DNA from: JAENVT01 sp039931555
Lineage (GTDB): Bacteria > Actinomycetota > Acidimicrobiia > Acidimicrobiales > Ilumatobacteraceae
Length of the DNA: 64,000 nucleotides
Assembly: GCA_039931555.1 (NCBI GenBank)
Contig: JBDTRP010000042.1
Location: 6,334 to 70,333 of the forward strand
Reading direction: 5' to 3'
Within the stretch, counting starts at the first letter, position 1; each line of letters begins with the position of its first letter. Both the position numbers and the translations under genes were made by a program. Below are positions 42,931-52,137 of this stretch, piece by piece. The notes under the pieces were generated by a model. It was given only the letters and a program-made list of their open reading frames with translations, did not search any database and was not told the origin of the DNA.

Positions 42931-43867
42931 GCTGTTCGAGACGGGTTCGACAGGCCTCGGCAACGAGCTGGGCGACGTGAGCAGGTCGACGTTGGGCATA
43001 CCAGCCCAGATAGATCAACTCCCACCCGCACGCTGTGACCCGGAGGTCGCGATCCTCATCTGCCGCTTCTCGTATCGGACCGAAGTGGAACGCCCGGCTG
43101 TGACCCTCGATACCGATACGGACTGCCGGTATGGCGAGATCGACGCGGGCGACAAACGCACCGCTGTTGGTGTTGATGACGAACTGAGGCACGATCGGTG
43201 GGATGTCGGGATGGGCAAGCATGCAGCGAAGGAGTTCTTCGAACCACGACTCGGGCAGCGTCCCTTCGAGGCTCCACCGGCGCAGCGCCCGGATCAACAT
43301 GCTGGTCCCCTCCTGGCCGGGCCGATGGAGGCGAAGGGCGGTCTGCTGCAACCACAGGGGGTTGACTCGGTGGATTCGTCGGGCAGCGATCAATGCACGC
43401 CAGACCTTGTCCTCGGATTCGCTCGAGCCGAGGTCGGCGAGGGTTCTGGCCAATGTCGTGCACGGCAGGCCGTCGCGCTCGTACCGGTCGGCAGGGTCGA
43501 GCACGGTGGTCTGATGCACGACGATTCCCTCGACCGCGCTCCCTGTAAGCCGGCCGGGGCGAAGGACGGTGACCTCCGGGTCGGCAGATTCCAACCCATC
43601 CAGTCCAAATAATCGGCCCGCCGCCCCGTTACTGACCAGGGGACGAGTGACACTCGTCGCGGTCGCGATTGCCAGTCTCTGCTCCCATGTCGCCGGATAG
43701 CCAGAGACAACCAACGCTCCGCGGACGGGTTCAGTGAGCCAGCCACGTTCCTTGGCGAGTCGAATGTCGCGAGGTGTGAGCCCAAAGGCGGCGGCCTGGC
43801 TACGAACGACGAGACCATGGTGAGAGGCCGCAAACTCCGCCACGGCCCGAGGGGCCAGAACGGACAT
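42920..43867 (-). CDS. AbiEi antitoxin-like / DUF559 endonuclease-fold protein
   Basis: A 315-residue protein; start MSVLAPRAVAEFAASHHGLV at 43867. The N-terminal ~80 residues look like the winged-helix AbiEi antitoxin domain (GLVVRSQAAAFGLTPRDIRLAKERGWL). The C-terminal ~110 residues resemble DUF559, a PD-(D/E)XK/Vsr-like nuclease fold (ESWFEELL, ARVDLAIPAVRIGIEGHSRAFH, DEDRDLRVTACGWELIYL). No AbiEii-type toxin is adjacent. It is bracketed by palindrome copies B and C. Function unknown; possibly a selfish nuclease or regulator. Confidence 0.78.
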   Translation of the reverse strand: MSVLAPRAVAEFAASHHGLVVRSQAAAFGLTPRDIRLAKERGWLTEPVRGALVVSGYPATWEQRLAIATATSVTRPLVSNGAAGRLFGLDGLESADPEVTVLRPGRLTGSAVEGIVVHQTTVLDPADRYERDGLPCTTLARTLADLGSSESEDKVWRALIAARRIHRVNPLWLQQTALRLHRPGQEGTSMLIRALRRWSLEGTLPESWFEELLRCMLAHPDIPPIVPQFVINTNSGAFVARVDLAIPAVRIGIEGHSRAFHFGPIREAADEDRDLRVTACGWELIYLGWYAQRRPAHVAQLVAEACRTRLEQRSA

Positions 43868-43913
43868 CTGCCGAAAGCTATCGGCGACGCGCGGTGCGTC
43901 CGACCGCTGTGCC

Positions 43914-43962
43914 GAAGTGCGTCGTTTCAATGCACACAGTGCGCATCGAGGTTTCGCACTTC
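43914..43962. repeat. 49-bp palindromic element, copy C
   Basis: It starts GAAGTGCG (43914-43921) and ends CGCACTTC (43955-43962); with copy B it shares the central block ATGCACACAGTGCGCA exactly. It lies just upstream of the AbiEi/DUF559-like gene, 46 bases before its start codon, so that gene is flanked by two copies. Confidence 0.85.
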
Positions 43963-44002
43963 GCGCGCGGAACCCCCATGCCGTGGCTTCGAACCCTCGG
44001 AG

Positions 44003-45199
44003 CTACATCGAGGGGGCGGCGCCCAGGGTGGCGGCGACGTCCGCCGAGGTCTGGTCGGCGTGCGTGACCGTGAGGGTGATGATGTCGGCGGGCACATGTC
44101 CGGAGATCGCCATCTTCAATTGATCCACGCTGAGGACTGCGGTGCCGTCGACGGCGACGATCACGTCGCCGGCGACCAGGCCGACGGCCGCGGCGGGGCC
44201 GCTGGGATCGACTGCGTCGATCGTGGGCACGCCCTGATCATTGGCAACAACATGGACACCCAGCCACGGCGCTGGTTGCGGCTTGGCGGGTGGCGGCAGC
44301 ATCGCACCGACGTTGGCCACGCTGACCAACTCGGGGCCGGATGATCCGTGGCTGCACATCCCGACCAACAGCCCGCCGGCGTTGACGACCGGTGTTCCCT
44401 CGGCCATCTTGCCCGCCCAGGAATCGAGCGTGAGGCGCCCGAGTGCGTCGACCCCGACGTTGGCCGACGCCGGAGTGGCGCCCATCACGATCACGACGTC
44501 GCCGGGGTTGGCCGCCGGACCGATTCCGTACGACGTGCCGGTGGCGGCGGGATCGGCTGACAGCACAGCGATGCCGAGACGGGTGTCGACCATCAGGACC
44601 GTTGCGTCGCGTTGCTGACCGTCCGTGCCGGTGACGGTCACCGATGTGCGGCCGCGAACTGCACGCGCGGTGGTGATGACCAACGAGTCGCCGATTCCGA
44701 CGGCGACCGGGGTCTCGACGAGTTCAGAGCCCTGAGTGCCGACGGATCCCTGCGGACGATCGAGCGTCGTAGTGCTCACTTCGGAGGCCGGGGCGTTGAG
44801 TGGCGCTGTTTGCACGGTCGTGGTGGACGGTACCCGAGTATCGAGCGATGTCGCCACGAGTGTCTCGGGCCTGACCGTGATCACCGAGCCCGACGGATCG
44901 TTGGCTCGGCTGGTGACGACGGACGGAGCGGCCTGACCATCTCGGCCGACCGACGGGAGCATCGCCCACAGCACTGCGAGAGACAGCAGCCCGCCGATGG
45001 CGCCGGTGGTGACCAGCAGCCCCCGGCCGATGGTGATGGGTGGTTCGGTGTGTGTCCACACCGCTCGGCCCACTTCGGAGGGGTGGCGCCACTGGCGTTC
45101 ATGAGCTGGAAGCGGAGCGGGTGGATAGGCGCGGCTTTCGGTTGCGTCGTCGGGCGCGTCATCAGGCGCGTCGTCGTCGGGCCACTCACTCCGCTCCAC
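44003..45199 (-). CDS. HtrA-like PDZ pseudoprotease, membrane anchored
   Basis: A 398-residue protein starting at a GTG. An acidic cytoplasmic head (DDDAPDDAPDDAT), one membrane helix (~58-82), a Thr/Ser-rich linker, a trypsin-like fold and a C-terminal PDZ domain (APWLGVHVVANDQGVP ... AVGLVAGDVIVAVDGT). The triad is broken: His of TTAHxV is Arg179 (ITTARAV), and the GNSGGP serine loop reads AEGTPVV. Asp in VDTRLGIAVL remains. It likely works as a binding or signalling protein rather than a protease. Confidence 0.82.
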   Translation of the reverse strand: MERSEWPDDDAPDDAPDDATESRAYPPAPLPAHERQWRHPSEVGRAVWTHTEPPITIGRGLLVTTGAIGGLLSLAVLWAMLPSVGRDGQAAPSVVTSRANDPSGSVITVRPETLVATSLDTRVPSTTTVQTAPLNAPASEVSTTTLDRPQGSVGTQGSELVETPVAVGIGDSLVITTARAVRGRTSVTVTGTDGQQRDATVLMVDTRLGIAVLSADPAATGTSYGIGPAANPGDVVIVMGATPASANVGVDALGRLTLDSWAGKMAEGTPVVNAGGLLVGMCSHGSSGPELVSVANVGAMLPPPAKPQPAPWLGVHVVANDQGVPTIDAVDPSGPAAAVGLVAGDVIVAVDGTAVLSVDQLKMAISGHVPADIITLTVTHADQTSADVAATLGAAPSM

Positions 45200-45292
45200 G
45201 AGCCGGAGAGGTTACCGAGCCGGACGTCGCTGTGGGCATCGCCCCTGCCACTCCGGTGTCGCTTGCCGAGCGGCGAGCTACGATGGGTAGTC

Positions 45293-45805
45293 GTGCAACC
45301 TCCGGCTAGCGGTAACTCATGGCTCAGCCTGACCGATGATGCGTTGCCGATCGCGGTTGCCTACGAATGGGCGGTGCTTCCACAATGCGGCGCGGTGGTG
45401 CTGTTCAGCGGTACCGTACGCGACCATGCACTCGACGAACAGGGTGTGTTGCGCCACCATGTCGAGTCGCTGACGTATGAAGCGTACGAGTCGCAGGTCG
45501 TGCCGCGCTTCGAGGCGATCGACGTCGAGCTGCGCCAACGGTGGCCGGAGACGGGCCGGGTGGTGTTGATGCATCGCACCGGCACCCTGGCACTCGGCGA
45601 GAGCTCCGTCATCGCTGTGGTCAGCGCCACGCATCGGGCCGAAGCCTTCGAGGCCGCCAGATTCGCCATCGATGCCCTCAAGCTCAGCGCGCCGATCTGG
45701 AAGCACGAGTCGTGGCAAGGTGGCTCCGACTGGGGTGTCGCGACCGGCGTGCCGGTCGATGCTGCGTCGGTTCCGACCTCGTCCGGTCGGCGGATCTCGT
45801 CGTGA
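45293..45805 (+). CDS. moaE: Molybdopterin synthase catalytic subunit MoaE
   Basis: A 170-residue MoaE: GAVVLFSGTVRDHALD, SLTYEAYESQVVPRFEAI, VVLMHRTGTLALGESSVIAVVSA and LKLSAPIWKHESW with the catalytic lysine. It converts precursor Z to molybdopterin with thiocarboxylated MoaD, which is not nearby. GTG start at 45293. GTGA overlap with the next small gene. Confidence 0.92.
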   Translation: MQPPASGNSWLSLTDDALPIAVAYEWAVLPQCGAVVLFSGTVRDHALDEQGVLRHHVESLTYEAYESQVVPRFEAIDVELRQRWPETGRVVLMHRTGTLALGESSVIAVVSATHRAEAFEAARFAIDALKLSAPIWKHESWQGGSDWGVATGVPVDAASVPTSSGRRISS

Positions 45806-46035
45806 CGGTCGTCATCGCGGCCGCCGCTGCCCTGCTGTTGCTCGTCATCGGTCTGATCGCCTACACCCGTCGGCCACGTCAAGACGCCGGCCTCACCAGC
45901 TTCCGCCGGCACATCGACGCCTTGTCGCCCGAGTCGCGTCGCGAGGTGATGGACCGCGTTCGTCCCGCGCCCCCGGGCAACAACGGCGATCTCGGCAAAC
46001 GTCCCGGCTCCGAACCGCACGAGCCGACGGACTGA
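45802..46035 (+). CDS. Small single-pass membrane protein
   Basis: A 77-residue protein: MTVVIAAAAALLLLVIGLIAY forms one membrane helix, followed by a basic stretch (TRRPRQ), a short helix (FRRHIDALSPESRREVMDRV) and a polar Pro/Gly tail. It starts at a GTG overlapping the moaE stop and ends three bases before mreB. Its position suggests an accessory to MreB, but no family is recognised. Confidence 0.7.
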   Translation: MTVVIAAAAALLLLVIGLIAYTRRPRQDAGLTSFRRHIDALSPESRREVMDRVRPAPPGNNGDLGKRPGSEPHEPTD

Positions 46036-46038
46036 CTC

Positions 46039-47043
46039 ATGGCTCGTGACCTTGCAATCGATCTCGGGACCGCCAACACGCTGGTCTACATGAAGGGCCG
46101 CGGGATCGTGCTCAACGAACCGTCGGTCATCGCGCTCAACCGTCAGACCGGCGAGGTGCTGGCGACCGGGCGCGAGGCGTGGCAGATGATCGGCCGAACG
46201 CCCGGCTACATCGTGGCCGTCCGGCCGCTGCGCGGTGGGGCGATCACCGACTTCGAGATCACCGAGCGCATGATCCGGCTGCTGTTGCAGCGCGTCGGCG
46301 TCAGCCGGTTCACACGTCCCAAAGTCGTGATCTGTGTTCCGTCGGCCATCACCGAGGTCGAGCGCCGAGCGGTGACCGACGCGGCGCGCCGGGCCGGCGC
46401 AGCCGATGCGCAACTGATCGAGCAGCCGATGGCCGCGGCGATCGGCGCCGATCTGCCGATCGACGAGCCGGTCGGCAACATGGTGATCGACATCGGCGGA
46501 GGCACGAGCGAGACCGCCGTCATCAGCCTTGGTGGCATCGTCGCGCTCGAGGCGGTGCGAGTCGGCAGCTTCGACATTGATGCTGCGATCCAGGCGTATG
46601 TCCGTCGCGAACATGGGATCGCGATCGGCGAGCGAACGGCGGAGGAGGTCAAGGTCGCAATCGGTTCCGCCGATCCGACCGACGACGAGAACCAGGCGGA
46701 GGTTCGCGGCCGCGACTTGATGAGTGGCTTGCCGAAGACGGTGGTGTTGACTCCAGAAGAGATTCGCCTGGCCATCGACGATGTCATCAGCAGCATCACG
46801 GCGTCAGTCGTGCGCTGCCTGTCCAAGGCCCCACCCGAACTGGCCCAAGACTTCCTGGTGCGCGGCATGTACTTGGTGGGTGGCGGCGGCTTGCTGCGCG
46901 GGTTGGCCCAACGGATCGAACGCGAGACCCAGGTGCCGGTGAAGATGTCGACCATGCCGCTCGAAGCGGTCGTCATGGGTGCAGGTCACTGCATCGAGCA
47001 CTACGACGCGCTGAAGACGATGTTCATGGGCGCTCGCCGCTAA
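46039..47043 (+). CDS. mreB: Rod shape-determining protein MreB/Mbl
   Basis: A 334-residue bacterial actin. Phosphate loops IDLGTANTLVYMKGRG and IDIGGGTSETAVISLGG, and adenosine motif YLVGGGGLLRGLAQRIE are intact. MreB is absent from many actinobacteria, so its presence suggests lateral-wall rod growth or another filament role. mreC and mreD are not adjacent. The next gene follows without any gap. Confidence 0.93.
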   Translation: MARDLAIDLGTANTLVYMKGRGIVLNEPSVIALNRQTGEVLATGREAWQMIGRTPGYIVAVRPLRGGAITDFEITERMIRLLLQRVGVSRFTRPKVVICVPSAITEVERRAVTDAARRAGAADAQLIEQPMAAAIGADLPIDEPVGNMVIDIGGGTSETAVISLGGIVALEAVRVGSFDIDAAIQAYVRREHGIAIGERTAEEVKVAIGSADPTDDENQAEVRGRDLMSGLPKTVVLTPEEIRLAIDDVISSITASVVRCLSKAPPELAQDFLVRGMYLVGGGGLLRGLAQRIERETQVPVKMSTMPLEAVVMGAGHCIEHYDALKTMFMGARR

Positions 47044-48429
47044 GTGCGCATCCGAGCTGATCTCACCGACGAAATCGTCGAGGGTCTCCGCGGCATCCGC
47101 GGGCAGTTCAAGATCCCGGCCGAATTTCCTGCCGCTGTCGTACAGGCCGCAGACGTTGCAGCCACGCGTGCTCCGGCGGCGCACACCGACCGCACCGACT
47201 GGCCGTTCGTCACGCTGGACCCGGCGACTTCGACAGATCTCGATCAGGCCTTCCACATCGAGATGACGGGCAACGACGTGTTGCTGCACTACGCGATCGC
47301 CGATGTCGCCTGGTTCGTCGACGACGGGGGCGTCCTCGACCAGGAAGCATGGCAGCGGGGCGAAACGCAATACCTCCCCGACGGGAAGGCCGGTCTCTAC
47401 CCACCAGTGCTCGCCGAAGGCGCGGCCAGCCTGCTTCCCGATGGGCCGCGCCCGGCGATCGTCTTCCACGTGCGCGTCGACACCGAGGGGGCGTCGAAGA
47501 TCGACGGAGTCGAGCGTTCGTTGATCCGCAGCCGAGCCCAGCTCGCCTACGAAACTGTGCAACCGGCGCAACTGCCCGACGCGTTTGGCGAGTTGGCTCG
47601 ACGCATCGCCCGCGCCGAAGCAGCACGCGGGGCTGCGCGGATCGAGCCGCTCGAGCAGGAAGTGCACGCTCTCGATGGCGGCGGGTACGACATCTCGTTC
47701 CGACCGCGCCTGCAATCCGAGGATGACAACGCGGCGATGTCGCTGGCCACCAACCTCGCCATCGCCGACCTGTTGTACGCCGCCGGAACCGGGTTGTTCA
47801 GGGTCATGCCGGAGCCCGACGCGCGAGCGGAGCAACGCTTGCGCCACACGGCTCGCGCCTTCGGCGTCGAGTGGGCCGCCGACACCAAGCTCGCCGACTT
47901 CGAACGATCCTTGGACGGCAACGGGGCGAAGTCTGCTGCACTGCTGATGGCGATTCGCCGAGCCGGTGGCGGTGCATCGTACGAGCCGTTCGCCCCAGGT
48001 CAGCGGCCGTGGCACGCGGCGATGGCTGCCATGTACGCGCACGGCACGGCACCGCTGCGCCGGCTGGCCGACCGCTACGTGGTGATGGCCGCGTTGGCAG
48101 TCGCCAACAACCAGCCGGTACCGGAGTCGGTTGCATCAGCGTTGCCGAAACTGCCGCCGGTGATGCAGCGCGCCGACGAAGCCGGGCGTCAGATCGAACG
48201 GGCCGTCCTCGACCTTGCGGAGACTGCGTTGTTGAGTGCGCAGACGCAGCGAACGTTCGGCGCTGTCGTGACCGATGTCGACGATCGGGGCGCGCGCATT
48301 CAGTTGTGCGAGCTTCCCGTGGTGTCGCGGGTCGACGGCCATCGTCTCGAGCCGGGCGACGACCTGCGCGTGCGCGTGGTGTCGACCGACATCCCGGGCC
48401 GCTCGGTCAAGCTCGAACGCGTCGCCTGA
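47044..48429 (+). CDS. RNB-domain exoribonuclease (RNase II-like)
   Basis: A 461-residue RNB protein. The metal-binding motif is DPATSTDLDQAFHIE, with Gln replacing the last Asp of D-x5-D-x-D-D as usual in actinobacterial RNB proteins. Later blocks are QYLPDGKAGLYPPVLAEGAASLLPDG and APLRRLADRYVVMAAL. It lacks the long N-terminal cold-shock domains of RNase R. GTG start directly after the mreB stop codon, so expression is coupled. It is a 3'-5' exonuclease with an unknown RNA substrate. Confidence 0.87.
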   Translation: MRIRADLTDEIVEGLRGIRGQFKIPAEFPAAVVQAADVAATRAPAAHTDRTDWPFVTLDPATSTDLDQAFHIEMTGNDVLLHYAIADVAWFVDDGGVLDQEAWQRGETQYLPDGKAGLYPPVLAEGAASLLPDGPRPAIVFHVRVDTEGASKIDGVERSLIRSRAQLAYETVQPAQLPDAFGELARRIARAEAARGAARIEPLEQEVHALDGGGYDISFRPRLQSEDDNAAMSLATNLAIADLLYAAGTGLFRVMPEPDARAEQRLRHTARAFGVEWAADTKLADFERSLDGNGAKSAALLMAIRRAGGGASYEPFAPGQRPWHAAMAAMYAHGTAPLRRLADRYVVMAALAVANNQPVPESVASALPKLPPVMQRADEAGRQIERAVLDLAETALLSAQTQRTFGAVVTDVDDRGARIQLCELPVVSRVDGHRLEPGDDLRVRVVSTDIPGRSVKLERVA

Positions 48430-48444
48430 CACAGGCGAGCCTGA

Positions 48445-49713
48445 TCAGCCTGGTGCGATCGCGTAGATCTGGCCGCCGCTGGTCAGCACGAACAGTTCGC
48501 CATCGGGCCCTTCGCTGATCGCGGTGACGCTGCCTGTCTTGGCCAGCCCTACCTGCTTCACCTCGGCGCGGTCGGCGATCTGCAGGGCCCGCACCTGTCC
48601 GCTGCAGTAGTCGGCGAACACGTACCAGCCGACGAGCGCAGGGACCGCCGTGCCGCGATACAACGCGCTGCCACTGATCGAGCAGTCCTGGCCGACGTGC
48701 TCGTACTCGTGAATCGGCGGGGTCACGCCGTCGGCCGACTGGTCGTCGTTGAACCGGTGGTTGCCCTCCATCGCGCTCCAGCCGAAGTTCAGGCCTCGGC
48801 CACCGCCGTCGGCGGCCCAGCCGACATCGACTTCCTCCCACTGGCCTTGGCCGACGTCGGCGATCCACAGGTCTCCGGTCGACCGGTCGAAGCTGATCCG
48901 CCACGGGTTGCGCAACCCGTACGCCCAGATCTCGGGACGAGCCCCCTCGACGCCGACGAACGGGTTGTCGGACGGGACGGTGTAGGCGGCGTCCGCGCTG
49001 TGCCGGGGGTCGATCCGCAACAACTTGCCCAGCCATTCGCCGAGGTTCAGCGCCCGGCGGTCGGGGTCGCCACCGGAGCCGCCGTCACCGGCGCTGATGT
49101 AGAGCATGTCGTCGGGACCGAAGTCGATGTCGCCGCCGTTGTGATTTGGATAGGGCTGGTCGAAGCCGAGCACCTCTCGTTGCGATGCCGGGTCGAAGAT
49201 CCCGTCGGCGTCGATGGCGTATTCGTCGATCCTGGTGTTGCCGTCGTTGTTGGTGTAGTCGACGTATGCCAGGGTCCCCTCGGCGTTGATCGCCAGCCCC
49301 AACAGCCCGCGCTCGCCGTCGGCACTGGTGAGATCGGTCATGTCGAGGGCCACGGCGCCGGGCTGGCCGTCGGTCATGATCACGACCTGACCGTCCTGTT
49401 CGACGACATAGGTCAAGCCGTCGGTGGATCGCCAGGCGACCTCGACCGGGTGGGGGAAGGTGCCGAGTTGCGTCAGTGTGACGACCGGGTCGACGAGTGG
49501 CGGTGAGGCGGTGGCAGCGGTCGTCGACGCAGCGCTGGGCGATGTCGACGCTGCGCCGGTGGGCGCCGGTGTCGTATCGCCAGCGGTGGCCTCCGGTGCA
49601 GCGCTCGATGCCACATTGCTGACCTCGACCCCGTTCGAGTCACTCGAGCACCCAGAGGAAGCGATGAGGACGGTGATCGCACCCCACCACCGAATCGATC
49701 GTCGCAGTGTCAT
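48445..49713 (-). CDS. PQQ-type sugar (glucose/sorbosone) dehydrogenase lipoprotein
   Basis: A 422-residue soluble-type quinoprotein propeller. The N-terminus has a lipobox ending IASSGC with the lipidated cysteine at residue 22, then a Ser/Thr/Ala-rich spacer to ~75. Beta-propeller motifs are GERGLLGLAINAEG, NHNGGDIDFGPD, RALNLGEWLGKLLRIDP and YGLRNPWRISFDRSTGDLWIADVGQ. The cofactor could be PQQ; no PQQ biosynthesis is in the window. ATGA overlap with the upstream tesB gene. Confidence 0.88.
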   Translation of the reverse strand: MTLRRSIRWWGAITVLIASSGCSSDSNGVEVSNVASSAAPEATAGDTTPAPTGAASTSPSAASTTAATASPPLVDPVVTLTQLGTFPHPVEVAWRSTDGLTYVVEQDGQVVIMTDGQPGAVALDMTDLTSADGERGLLGLAINAEGTLAYVDYTNNDGNTRIDEYAIDADGIFDPASQREVLGFDQPYPNHNGGDIDFGPDDMLYISAGDGGSGGDPDRRALNLGEWLGKLLRIDPRHSADAAYTVPSDNPFVGVEGARPEIWAYGLRNPWRISFDRSTGDLWIADVGQGQWEEVDVGWAADGGGRGLNFGWSAMEGNHRFNDDQSADGVTPPIHEYEHVGQDCSISGSALYRGTAVPALVGWYVFADYCSGQVRALQIADRAEVKQVGLAKTGSVTAISEGPDGELFVLTSGGQIYAIAPG

Positions 49714-50564
49714 GTCTTTCCGATCCGTGCCAGTCCTTCTTGCACCACCGTGATTGCCAACGTGCCGTCGCTCGTGAAGATCGCACCACCCGCCAGGCCG
49801 CGGCCGGTGCTGGTCGAGATCGCCCTCTGGTCGTACAGCAGCCAGTCGTCCGCGCGGAACGGGCGGTGGAACCACATCGCATGGTCGAGGCTGGCCATCT
49901 GCATGCCCGGGCTGTCCCACGACAACCCGAACGGCAACACCGTGGTGTCGAGCAGCGTCATGTCGCTGGCGTACGTCACGATGCACGCGTGCAGCGTGGG
50001 ATCGTCGGCCAGGCGACCGTCGGCGCGCATCCACACCCGCTGGCCGTCCGCGGGATTGTCCTGACGATTGAACGGGTCGCGATCGATGTAGCGCACGTCG
50101 ATCGGCCTCGGTCGGTCGAACCACACGCCCATGCGCTCCTTGTACGGTGCCATGCGGGTCTTGAAGTCGGGCAACGTCTCGGGCGCCGGCACGTCTTTGG
50201 GCATGGTCAACTGATGATCTGCGCCGGGCTCGTGGAGGTGGAAGCTGGCCTGCAGGTTGAAGATCGCCTTGCCGTGTTGGATGGCGACCACGCGTCGAGT
50301 GGTGAAGCTGCGCCCGTCACGGATCCGATCGACCTCGTAGAGGATCGGCACGAGGGGGTCTCCGGGCCGAAGGAAGTAGGCGTGGAGCGAGTGCACCTGG
50401 CGGCCGGGATCATCGATCGTGCGCGTCGCGGCGACCAAGGCCTGGCCGGCGACCTGGCCGCCGAACACTCGTTGCCGGCTCTCGTCGGGCGACCGGCCGC
50501 GGAAGAGGTTGACCTCGATCGATTCCAGGTCGAGCAGCTTGACGAGATCGTCGAGGGCAGTCAT
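49710..50564 (-). CDS. tesB: Acyl-CoA thioesterase II
   Basis: A 284-residue double-hotdog thioesterase. VFGGQVAGQALVAATRTI and SLHAYFLRPGDPLVPILYEVDRIRDGRSF begin the first hotdog, and SLDHAMWFHRPFRADDWLLYDQ the second. It hydrolyses medium- and long-chain acyl-CoA in the cytoplasm. The start at 50564 is four bases after the membrane protein gene; the stop overlaps the sugar dehydrogenase start. Confidence 0.92.
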   Translation of the reverse strand: MTALDDLVKLLDLESIEVNLFRGRSPDESRQRVFGGQVAGQALVAATRTIDDPGRQVHSLHAYFLRPGDPLVPILYEVDRIRDGRSFTTRRVVAIQHGKAIFNLQASFHLHEPGADHQLTMPKDVPAPETLPDFKTRMAPYKERMGVWFDRPRPIDVRYIDRDPFNRQDNPADGQRVWMRADGRLADDPTLHACIVTYASDMTLLDTTVLPFGLSWDSPGMQMASLDHAMWFHRPFRADDWLLYDQRAISTSTGRGLAGGAIFTSDGTLAITVVQEGLARIGKT

Positions 50565-50568
50565 GAAT

Positions 50569-52128
50569 TCATCCTTGCCCAGCGGGTTCGCCCGTGTCGG
50601 ATCGGCACGTGGTGGGGTCGAGAGGCGCGATCCGGTACAACTCGCCGCCGGGAACTGACGTCTGGAGTTGCAGGTCGACGAGCGCGACGAGGTCGGGGCG
50701 ACGCTCGTTCGGCCCGGCGCCGGCGTTCTGGAGACCGGAGAACCAGGCAAGGTAGGCGCGGCCGGTGCAGGCCTCTTGCACGGTGTGTTCGGGATCGAGT
50801 GGATAGTGACTATTGCCCGCTCGCGGCACCGTGAAACCCATCACGGTCGGTTCACGATCAGTGAACCACCACACCCGTTGGGGATTGTTGGTCAGGACAC
50901 GCGCGTCGGCCGGCAGGGCATCGATCGCGTCGTACAACTGCGGCGAGAACTGCGGCTTGTAACCGCTGCTGCCGGGTGCCAGATCGGGGAAGCGCACTGC
51001 GAACGCCGCGCCCTGGTACATCCACCATCCGAGCAGCACGGATCCACCCACGACGATGCCACGCGTGGTGCACACCCGATCGAACGTGACGATGGCGACG
51101 TAGACGACGGGGATCAACATCGGCGACATCACCCGGAGCTCGATGTCGTTCGCGGTCGCCATGCGGGCGACGATCGGTACGACGAACGAGGTCGCTGCGA
51201 ACGTTGCCATCCCGAGATCGAGCGTGATCGACCTTCGGCTGGCGATCGCGAACACGACGAGGACCGCGATCCCGATGACGATGATGGTGCCGATCCGCGC
51301 CCGTGAAGACTCGGACCATCCGTCGCCCATCACGATGTGCCCCGTACCAACCAGCGCGAGGTGGATGGTGCGCGACAGCGGCTCGTCGGCCCCACCCTCG
51401 AAGCGGGGCCCGAGCGGCTGCCCGCTCTTGACAAGGTTTCGCACCACCCACAGCAAGCTGATTGCGGTCGCGGCCGAGACGAAGGCGACGATCCGCTTGA
51501 TGAACATGGCCCACTCGTCGGAGTTCCAGGCTGACGCGGCCACCATCACGACGCCGGTCGCCATCAGCCCGACCCCGGCGTATCGGGTCAGGAACCCGAT
51601 GCCGGCGAGCAGGCCACCGACCGCGGCAGTGCGCGTGGTCACCGGCCGGCGCGCGAGCACCAGCAACATCGCCAGCGCGATGGCGGCGTACGGAGCCTCG
51701 CTCCACACGACGGAGGCCACGCGCACCAGTCCCTGGCTGGCGCCGAGCGCCAACGCGCCCGAAACTGCGACGACCGGACGGACCCGACGTCGGAGCAGCA
51801 GCCCCATCAGCGTGGCCGCGGTCGCGATCGAAGCGGCACCGATCAAGGTGGCCCAGATCAAGCTGCGGCCACCTGGCGACAACAGCAGCGGGTAGACGGG
51901 TCCGAAGACCGCCAGCGGCTTGCCGGTGAAGTCCGTCAGCCCGTGGCCGGAGCGCACGTGGTCGGCGACCGAGAGGTAGGTGATGGAGTCGGGCGACAGC
52001 AGCGGGTCGTGTCGCGTGGCGATGAAGACGAGGGCGGCGGCGACGGCCGCGGCGACCGGGATTGCCCACGGGGGCACGTGTCGGGTCGAGGCCGCGATGG
52101 GGGCTGGAGCGGTCGCGACGTCTGGCAT
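50569..52128 (-). CDS. GT-C-like polytopic membrane glycosyltransferase
   Basis: A 519-residue protein with about ten to twelve membrane helices (PVAAAVAAALVFIATRH, ATLIGAASIATAATLMGLLL, RIVAFVSAATAISLLWVV). The first exported loop LLSPDSITYLSVADHV has the acidic residue typical of GT-C enzymes that use polyprenyl-phosphate sugars. The C-terminal exported part contains YDAIDALPADARVLTNNP. It is probably a mannosyl/arabinosyl-type transferase for envelope or protein glycosylation. Its start is nine bases from a divergent gene. Confidence 0.72.
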   Translation of the reverse strand: MPDVATAPAPIAASTRHVPPWAIPVAAAVAAALVFIATRHDPLLSPDSITYLSVADHVRSGHGLTDFTGKPLAVFGPVYPLLLSPGGRSLIWATLIGAASIATAATLMGLLLRRRVRPVVAVSGALALGASQGLVRVASVVWSEAPYAAIALAMLLVLARRPVTTRTAAVGGLLAGIGFLTRYAGVGLMATGVVMVAASAWNSDEWAMFIKRIVAFVSAATAISLLWVVRNLVKSGQPLGPRFEGGADEPLSRTIHLALVGTGHIVMGDGWSESSRARIGTIIVIGIAVLVVFAIASRRSITLDLGMATFAATSFVVPIVARMATANDIELRVMSPMLIPVVYVAIVTFDRVCTTRGIVVGGSVLLGWWMYQGAAFAVRFPDLAPGSSGYKPQFSPQLYDAIDALPADARVLTNNPQRVWWFTDREPTVMGFTVPRAGNSHYPLDPEHTVQEACTGRAYLAWFSGLQNAGAGPNERRPDLVALVDLQLQTSVPGGELYRIAPLDPTTCRSDTGEPAGQG

Positions 52129-52137
52129 CTGCCGATT

